Origin: CAYQAE01 sp964415445 [NCBI: uncultured archaeon] | GTDB lineage: Archaea > CAYQAE01 | Assembly (NCBI GenBank): GCA_964415445.1 | Contig: CAYQAE010000058.1 | Location: forward strand, 1,737-12,180 | Direction: 5' to 3' | DNA length: 10,444 bases | Shown: positions 6,308-10,444 of the stretch, piece by piece | How the letters are laid out: the number at the start of each line of letters is the position of its first letter | Position numbering within the stretch: the stretch's first letter is position 1 | The notes under the pieces: model-generated | Seen by the model: only the letters and a program-made list of their open reading frames with translations | The model's database searches: none | Told to the model about the DNA's origin: nothing | Translations under genes and position numbers: made by a program

Positions 6308-8263
6308 TTATTTTTTTATGATATCGCTTCTTCCTGGGGGAATCAGCTGCTGGATAGATCCAATCTCTATCCTTTTAAGCTTTTCTTTAATTTCTTTAGA
6401 TATCATCTTTAAAAAGTGGTGTTTTATTTCTTTTGCGATTTGCCCACTTTTTTTATATCCTGGTTTTATGGATACATAATACTTAGTTTTTTTATTTAAA
6501 GAATTTTGGATACCACTAATAAATGTAATATTATCTTCTTTTTCAATTAATCCTATTTTTATTTTTAATTCTGCATTTTTATAATTACGTTTTCCTTTAA
6601 TTGCAAATGCACCTTTTTTTAAAAATTCACCAGAAGGTGCAGATTTACTAACTTGATCTGGATATACCCAATAAACTCGCATAGACCCTAATCTTTCTTT
6701 CCAAGCTTTAGAGTATGATGCTCCAAAACCTGCTGCTTGATCTAATGTTTCCTCATCTGGTTTTTTACCCTCAGTTTTTATTATAACACAGGGTGCTCCA
6801 TGAATATCAGAATGAACAAAGATATCATCTTTTTCCATATACTTCTTTACTAAAAGTTCATTAGTTGTTGCATCTTTTCCACCAACTATAAGAAAATCTT
6901 CTGATGAAAACATCCATCTAAGCTTTTCATACCATTTTTTTTGCTTCTTCTCTTTTTTCTCAACTGATACATCATCAATTAGATCTTCTTTCTTCTTTTC
7001 TAAATTATTAAGTTCTTTTTTCTTCTTTTTCAAAACTTCATGCATTTTGTCCTTTTTTGAATCTAATTTTTTTGCTTTTGAATATAATTTATTTATATTT
7101 TTGAAAATAGAATTATTTATATCAATAGATATCTTTGAATCGATCTCTTTCAAATTTATTGTTAATATCTTCTTTTTTTTATCAAAATTTACAATTTCAT
7201 ACTTAGGATTGGAAAAATCCTTATCCTTTTCATATTGGTGATCTAAAAAATAATTAACAAACATCTCTAACTCTTGAAAAACTCCTGAAGAATAATTTGC
7301 AACTTTATTTAGATTTTCTACTTTCTCATCGATAGATTTTATCCCTTCAGTTTGCTGAGTAATTATTTTTTCAATTCTCTTTCTCTCTTTTTCATATCTA
7401 TCCGTGCTTTTCTCTTCAAGTTTTTCTTTTCTCTCTGTGCTATAATATTCATCTAAGACTTCATTAAAATTGCTAAATACCTTTTTTTCAAGATCTTGAT
7501 AGCTTTCTAATTCAACTGGTGAGAAAACTGATGGCTCTCCATCTTTATAATATAAATAATATTTACCTTCTAAATTATCTAGGATATTTTTCATATTATT
7601 ATATAATATAGAATAATTCTCTTGGGTTAATTTATCAGATGGTCTACTTTTTTCAATTTTAGATCGTATGCATATCTCTTCAGCTAAGGTAGATCCTAAA
7701 TTAAAATCAAAAACTAAACTACGCACTACATCTTTTTTGGTTAATGATTCTCTAAATTGATCTATGGATATCTTAAATGGATTATGACCCCTCTGTGGTG
7801 GTGGAATATATATCTCACCTCTTTTTACTATGCGGTCTTTCCAATGTTCTGTCTTTAGTGGTTTGAGTATTTTTTGATTTTCGTCTGTTACAATAAGGTT
7901 ACCTTTTGAAAATAATTCTAAGATTATGCAAAAAACTTTCTCAGATCTAAAAGTGAATTTTAATATCCGATCAAAATTAACCTGCTCTATATTCTCTAAT
8001 GTAGAATTTTGTATCTTTTTTCTAAGATACATACAATATTCAGATGGTTTTTGTGGAGTTGGAAACTTATACTTACTGATACGAAAATTTTTACCTAGCT
8101 CAACTAACATCATTTTTGTGCCTTGAGATTTGACATAAAAATCAAATCTAAATAGATCGCGAGCTATTTGGTAAATTTTTTGTAATCTGGAGTCCTTTAA
8201 GTAATCTATTTCCTTTGCAAAAAGATAAACATCGATATTGGACATCTGCATTGATATCACCAA
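6308..8263 (-). CDS. rqcH: Ribosome quality control protein RqcH (NFACT family, Rqc2/NEMF homologue)
   Basis: Members bind 50S subunits carrying a stalled peptidyl-tRNA and, in bacteria and probably archaea, recruit tRNA-Ala to add C-terminal alanine tails that mark the product for degradation. The domain order is complete: NFACT-N (about 1-145) with the D98-R99 pair that family members use in tailing, a helix-hairpin-helix region (about 165-215), a long charged coiled coil in two arms (about 270-335 and 395-445), NFACT-R (about 445-560, including DDIFVHSDIHGAPCVIIK), and a C-terminal segment ending in an archaeal-looking LIPPGRSDIIKK. The longest frame starts at TTG 8263, but GGTGAT (8261-8256), complementary to the 16S 3' end, sits four bases before ATG 8251-8249. 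That ATG is the better start (647 residues). It probably forms an operon with the CBS gene downstream. Confidence 0.95.
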   Translation of the reverse strand: MVISMQMSNIDVYLFAKEIDYLKDSRLQKIYQIARDLFRFDFYVKSQGTKMMLVELGKNFRISKYKFPTPQKPSEYCMYLRKKIQNSTLENIEQVNFDRILKFTFRSEKVFCIILELFSKGNLIVTDENQKILKPLKTEHWKDRIVKRGEIYIPPPQRGHNPFKISIDQFRESLTKKDVVRSLVFDFNLGSTLAEEICIRSKIEKSRPSDKLTQENYSILYNNMKNILDNLEGKYYLYYKDGEPSVFSPVELESYQDLEKKVFSNFNEVLDEYYSTERKEKLEEKSTDRYEKERKRIEKIITQQTEGIKSIDEKVENLNKVANYSSGVFQELEMFVNYFLDHQYEKDKDFSNPKYEIVNFDKKKKILTINLKEIDSKISIDINNSIFKNINKLYSKAKKLDSKKDKMHEVLKKKKKELNNLEKKKEDLIDDVSVEKKEKKQKKWYEKLRWMFSSEDFLIVGGKDATTNELLVKKYMEKDDIFVHSDIHGAPCVIIKTEGKKPDEETLDQAAGFGASYSKAWKERLGSMRVYWVYPDQVSKSAPSGEFLKKGAFAIKGKRNYKNAELKIKIGLIEKEDNITFISGIQNSLNKKTKYYVSIKPGYKKSGQIAKEIKHHFLKMISKEIKEKLKRIEIGSIQQLIPPGRSDIIKK

Positions 8264-8296
8264 TTATTATAAGTGGTTTGATATTAGGTTGATTTA
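8264..8296. promoter_or_regulatory. Short divergent promoter region between rqcH and the membrane-protein gene
   Basis: Only 33 bases (45 if rqcH starts at 8251) separate two divergent genes. On the plus strand TTATTATAAG (8264-8273) lies about 25-30 bases before the ATG at 8297, suggesting a leaderless or very short-leader message. AGGTTGAT (8286-8293) just before that ATG resembles a Shine-Dalgarno. The same AT-rich element read on the minus strand is too close to rqcH to be its TATA box, so the rqcH promoter probably lies inside the neighbouring gene. Confidence 0.4.
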
Positions 8297-9199
8297 ATGA
8301 AATTTAGTAAAGAAGTTCGAACAACTTTATTTTTTGCATCCTCCGGAATTTTAGCAGGAGTAGTTTCAGAACTATTTTATCAGTACATCACTACTACTTT
8401 TGTAGGCATACTTATGCTCTTTTTATCTTTTATTATACTTTGGTTTTTTGCAGAAATTTCACCCATTGTGGGTCTAGAAACCAATCCAGAATTTGGAAAA
8501 GGAAAAACTCTAAGTTCAGGTTTCTTTCCGCATCTAATTCTTTGGTTATTTACCTGGATTGGCTTGCATTCATTTACGGTTGCTAATCCTCCCTATTGGG
8601 AAAATGGTGAATATTGGGTCTATGAAACTGAAGATGGACAATTTGCAATGAAAATGTTTGAATGGGATGATGAAAACGGATATCCTTCATATAAAACTAA
8701 TATTACAGCTTCAAATGAAAATGTGACTATCCCTTTCTTTTCATATCTTTTGCAAGTAGATGATAAGCAAAATTATCTAGCTGAATTTTCAAGAAATGAC
8801 CTAGGTTTACTTGAGCTTTGGTATGATAATGACAGCAGAGATTTTGATATTCTAAGACATGTCTATATACCTCTTTCACATCATGAAAGCTGGGATCAAA
8901 AAGTGGATGTTGAGAATATATCAGATGATAAAATTGATGAATTTGAATTAGATGCAGAGGTAGTAGAGAAAGTAGATGTAGATACTCCATATGATACATT
9001 CACTTGTCAGAAGATTGAGATTAACTTTAGTTATGCACCTGCTATTGTCACTATATATTATTCTGATGAGATAAATAATCTTGTAAAAATTGAAGGTGCT
9101 TTTGGAAACTGCACTTTGGTAGGTCATGGAAAGGAATCAGATAGCAGTAATTTTGAAGATAAAAATAAAGACGGAATTTTGGATATATTTGTAAAATAA
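8297..9199 (+). CDS. Membrane-anchored protein with three N-terminal helices and an extracellular beta-rich domain
   Basis: I do not recognise a named family for this 300-residue protein. Hydrophobic helices lie at about 9-29, 34-53 and 74-95. The positive N-terminus (K2, K5, R8) predicts a cytosolic N-terminus, so the domain from about 97 on should face outside. That domain is acidic and rich in aromatic and beta-type residues. It holds five N-x-S/T sequons (N135, N142, N207, N243, N271), which archaea can glycosylate on exported proteins, and two cysteines (C237, C272) that could pair. It ends in D288-K-N-K-D-G-I-L-D296, a DxNxDGxxD calcium-binding loop. The arrangement from DTPYDTFTCQKIEINF to YYSDEINNLVKIEG recalls secreted DUF3108/TapB-like beta domains (weak resemblance). 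The Vps29-like gene follows 27 bases later on the same strand, probably in the same operon. Confidence 0.8.
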   Translation: MKFSKEVRTTLFFASSGILAGVVSELFYQYITTTFVGILMLFLSFIILWFFAEISPIVGLETNPEFGKGKTLSSGFFPHLILWLFTWIGLHSFTVANPPYWENGEYWVYETEDGQFAMKMFEWDDENGYPSYKTNITASNENVTIPFFSYLLQVDDKQNYLAEFSRNDLGLLELWYDNDSRDFDILRHVYIPLSHHESWDQKVDVENISDDKIDEFELDAEVVEKVDVDTPYDTFTCQKIEINFSYAPAIVTIYYSDEINNLVKIEGAFGNCTLVGHGKESDSSNFEDKNKDGILDIFVK

Positions 9200-9226
9200 A
9201 CTATTCTATTTATAGGTGGTAGATAC

Positions 9227-9787
9227 TTGAAAATACTAGTTTTAGGTGATTCACATATACCGCTTCGCAGCAAAGCTTTGCCAGATAAATTTATGAGACT
9301 TTTGAAGACACAAAAATTTAATTTTACACTCTTTACAGGCGATTTTACTTCAAAAGAAGTTTTTAATACTCTAAAGAGATATTGTAAGATTTATGCAACA
9401 TTAGGTAATATGGATAATATTGATCTTCCAAAAGAGTTAATTATTAATGCACACGGTTTTAAAATAGGACTAATTCATGGCCATAAAATTAAACCCAGAG
9501 GCGATATTGGAAAACTTACAAAATATGCAAAAGAAAAAGATGTAGATATTTTAGTATCTGGACATACTCATACACCTTCTGCTACCCTAAATGAAGATAA
9601 ATTATTATTAAATCCAGGATCAATTACAGGAGTTTGGGGAGGAAAAAGTAAAAATAGGAATCCAACATTTGGTATTATACATCTGAAGACAAATCTTGCT
9701 CAATTTGAAATTATAATCATTAAAAATAAACTTATTAGAAAAGTTTATAATTTTCCGTTGTCTGATTCTGCTAAATTTATAAGATAA
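9227..9787 (+). CDS. Calcineurin-like metallophosphoesterase of the YfcE/MJ0936/Vps29 group
   Basis: This 186-residue cytosolic metal-dependent phosphoesterase has the full set of metal ligands: D8-x-H10, G38-D39, G60-N61-M-D63, H84-G-H86 and G112-H-T-H115, then NPGS (129-132). The length fits the minimal one-domain family. Two stretches, GDSHIPLRSKALPDKF and FKIGLIHGHKIKPRGD, resemble eukaryotic Vps29 of the retromer more than the archaeal enzyme MJ0936. Unlike Vps29, which has Asn at the second motif, D39 and N61 are kept here, so an active phosphodiesterase or phosphatase is expected. The start is TTG (9227-9229), with AGGTGGT (9214-9220) six bases upstream. It follows the membrane-protein gene by 27 bases. 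The fold is certain; the substrate is unknown, and a retromer-like scaffold role is only a possibility. Confidence 0.92.
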   Translation: MKILVLGDSHIPLRSKALPDKFMRLLKTQKFNFTLFTGDFTSKEVFNTLKRYCKIYATLGNMDNIDLPKELIINAHGFKIGLIHGHKIKPRGDIGKLTKYAKEKDVDILVSGHTHTPSATLNEDKLLLNPGSITGVWGGKSKNRNPTFGIIHLKTNLAQFEIIIIKNKLIRKVYNFPLSDSAKFIR

Positions 9788-9798
9788 TTTTATTTTTC
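9788..9798 (+). terminator. T-rich probable terminator of the phosphoesterase gene
   Basis: Directly after the TAA stop the plus strand reads TTTTATTTTTC, a typical archaeal oligo-T termination signal. It overlaps the end of the convergent gene on the other strand. Confidence 0.45.
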
Positions 9799-10191
9799 TA
9801 ATGAATTCATATATTGATTAACTATTATTGAAAAAAATTTTCGCAAAAAGCCTTTCCTAAATTCAAAATTTTTATCTTCAAATAATTTTAGAAATTCTCT
9901 TCTTACATAATTAGTTGATATTTTTGTGCTGATATATAGTATTGAGATTGAAATATGTTTGTATATTTCATTTAATGTTTTTTGAAATGAATCTCTCTCC
10001 ATCCATCCTTTTATTAAATCACCACCTTTTGATATCATAAATGAATCAAATAATACAAAAGGTATAGATACTACTGTAAATGCAGAATATTCTCCTCCAA
10101 TAAAAGCACCGTGCCCACTTATTTCACCGATAGGTGCTTCATGTCTTACAAAATCTGTAGACATTCTTCTAAAATCACCTAATTCCCCCAT
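9790..10191 (-). CDS. Uncharacterised protein, probably the C-terminal part of a frameshifted gene
   Basis: I do not recognise this 133-residue frame. The beginning (MGELGDFRRMSTDFVRHEAP) looks like the inside of a globular domain. It is followed by a glycine-rich stretch (GEISGHGAFIGGEY, about 22-35), a hydrophobic stretch (about 37-53) and a basic helical tail. The apparent ATG (10191-10189) overlaps the stop of the upstream frame as TAATG and has no Shine-Dalgarno. The frame is already open for 13 codons before that ATG, back to a TAG. A single-base shift at an A6 run (plus-strand T6 at 10206-10211) would join it to the upstream frame as one continuous protein. It converges on the phosphoesterase gene with two bases between stops. 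Two translationally coupled genes remain the alternative. Confidence 0.6.
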   Translation of the reverse strand: MGELGDFRRMSTDFVRHEAPIGEISGHGAFIGGEYSAFTVVSIPFVLFDSFMISKGGDLIKGWMERDSFQKTLNEIYKHISISILYISTKISTNYVRREFLKLFEDKNFEFRKGFLRKFFSIIVNQYMNSLEK

Positions 10192-10444
10192 TAATATATT
10201 TCTTGTTTTTTCAATGCCATATTTAAATCTCTACCCGCAGATAATAGAGACGTATGAGGGAAAATACAAATTAAATTCTTAATTTTATTTGAAGAATCAA
10301 TATCTAAATCAATAACATAACCATAGCTAAAAGTTCGCTCAGCCATAAATGTTAGTTCAGGGGTATTACGAGAAATAAACAAATCAAATTTTAGGGAATT
10401 AGGTTCTAATTCTTTGGTAACAATTCCTTTATGGAAATTTATAT
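10191..10444 (-). CDS. Uncharacterised protein, partial; probably the N-terminal part of the same frameshifted gene
   Basis: The frame is open to the right edge of the window (codons at 10442-10440 and on, reading INFHKGIVTKELEPN), so the start is not visible. A TTG inside it at 10382 need not be the start. About 84 codons are seen before a TAA that shares its last base with the ATG of the next frame. The residues alternate in a way that suggests beta strands (SYGYVIDLDI, NLICIFPHTS) followed by a helix starting at AGRDLNMALKK. I recognise no family. The helix breaks off at the stop but continues sensibly in the -1 frame, which supports a single gene interrupted by a frameshift. Confidence 0.6.
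   Translation of the reverse strand, partial: INFHKGIVTKELEPNSLKFDLFISRNTPELTFMAERTFSYGYVIDLDIDSSNKIKNLICIFPHTSLLSAGRDLNMALKKQEIY

Noticed and set aside
5893-6479. Two overlapping plus-strand frames (106 and 89 codons), hydrophobic
   Set aside because: They mirror the CBS-domain and RqcH C-terminal coding sequence; the apparent hydrophobicity arises from reading the complement.
7047-8126. Plus-strand frames of 64 and 66 codons inside rqcH
   Set aside because: Phe/Ser/Leu-rich complements of Lys/Glu-rich coiled coil and NFACT-N sequence; not genes.
8727-8999. Minus-strand frame of 90 codons rich in His and Leu
   Set aside because: It lies wholly opposite the membrane-protein gene, whose domain features and operon position are better supported; no Shine-Dalgarno and no motif.
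1-10444. CRISPR array, insertion sequence, prophage, or defence or biosynthetic cluster
   Set aside because: No regularly spaced repeats, terminal inverted repeats, transposase, integrase or defence domains were seen on either strand.

Overview
The window is archaeal chromosomal DNA, AT-rich by eye (roughly two thirds A+T). Archaeal origin is shown by separate RNA polymerase B and A' genes of the archaeal/eukaryotic type, a tRNA-Lys gene interrupted at 37/38 by an intron with a bulge-helix-bulge splice motif, tRNA genes without encoded CCA, TATA-like boxes upstream of genes, and an archaeal-type RqcH (NFACT) protein. RpoB is one fused chain, not the split B''/B' of many methanogens and halophiles. 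That fits TACK, Asgard or Thermoplasmata-like lineages. A Vps29-like phosphoesterase and a very small C4HC3 zinc finger would suit an Asgard-type archaeon, but neither is diagnostic and I do not assign a phylum.

Left part, minus strand (1-5460): a 76-residue zinc-finger protein (5230-5460), tRNA-Leu(UAA), intron-containing tRNA-Lys(UUU), then rpoB and rpoA'. The two polymerase genes are coupled by an ATGA overlap. rpoA' runs off the left edge just before its catalytic aspartates. rpoH, often found directly upstream of rpoB in archaea, is not there; the tRNA pair occupies that place.

Middle (5461-8296): a short two-helix membrane protein (+) diverges from the zinc-finger gene and converges on a minus-strand pair, rqcH followed 26 bases later by a CBS-domain protein with a zinc ribbon. 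RqcH acts in rescue of stalled large ribosomal subunits. The CBS protein is probably an adenine-nucleotide sensor, partner unknown.

Right part (8297-10444): a plus-strand pair encodes a three-helix membrane protein with an extracellular domain and a Vps29/YfcE-type metallophosphoesterase. It converges, two bases apart, on a minus-strand reading frame from the right edge that appears to be one unrecognised gene broken by a -1 frameshift at an A6 run.

Most of the window is housekeeping: transcription, tRNA and ribosome quality control. Several genes use TTG starts placed correctly behind Shine-Dalgarno sequences. I see no mobile element, CRISPR array, integrase or defence cluster. The less ordinary items are the miniature C4HC3 finger, the Vps29-like enzyme with its membrane-protein neighbour, the unusual rpoB start region and the frameshifted gene.
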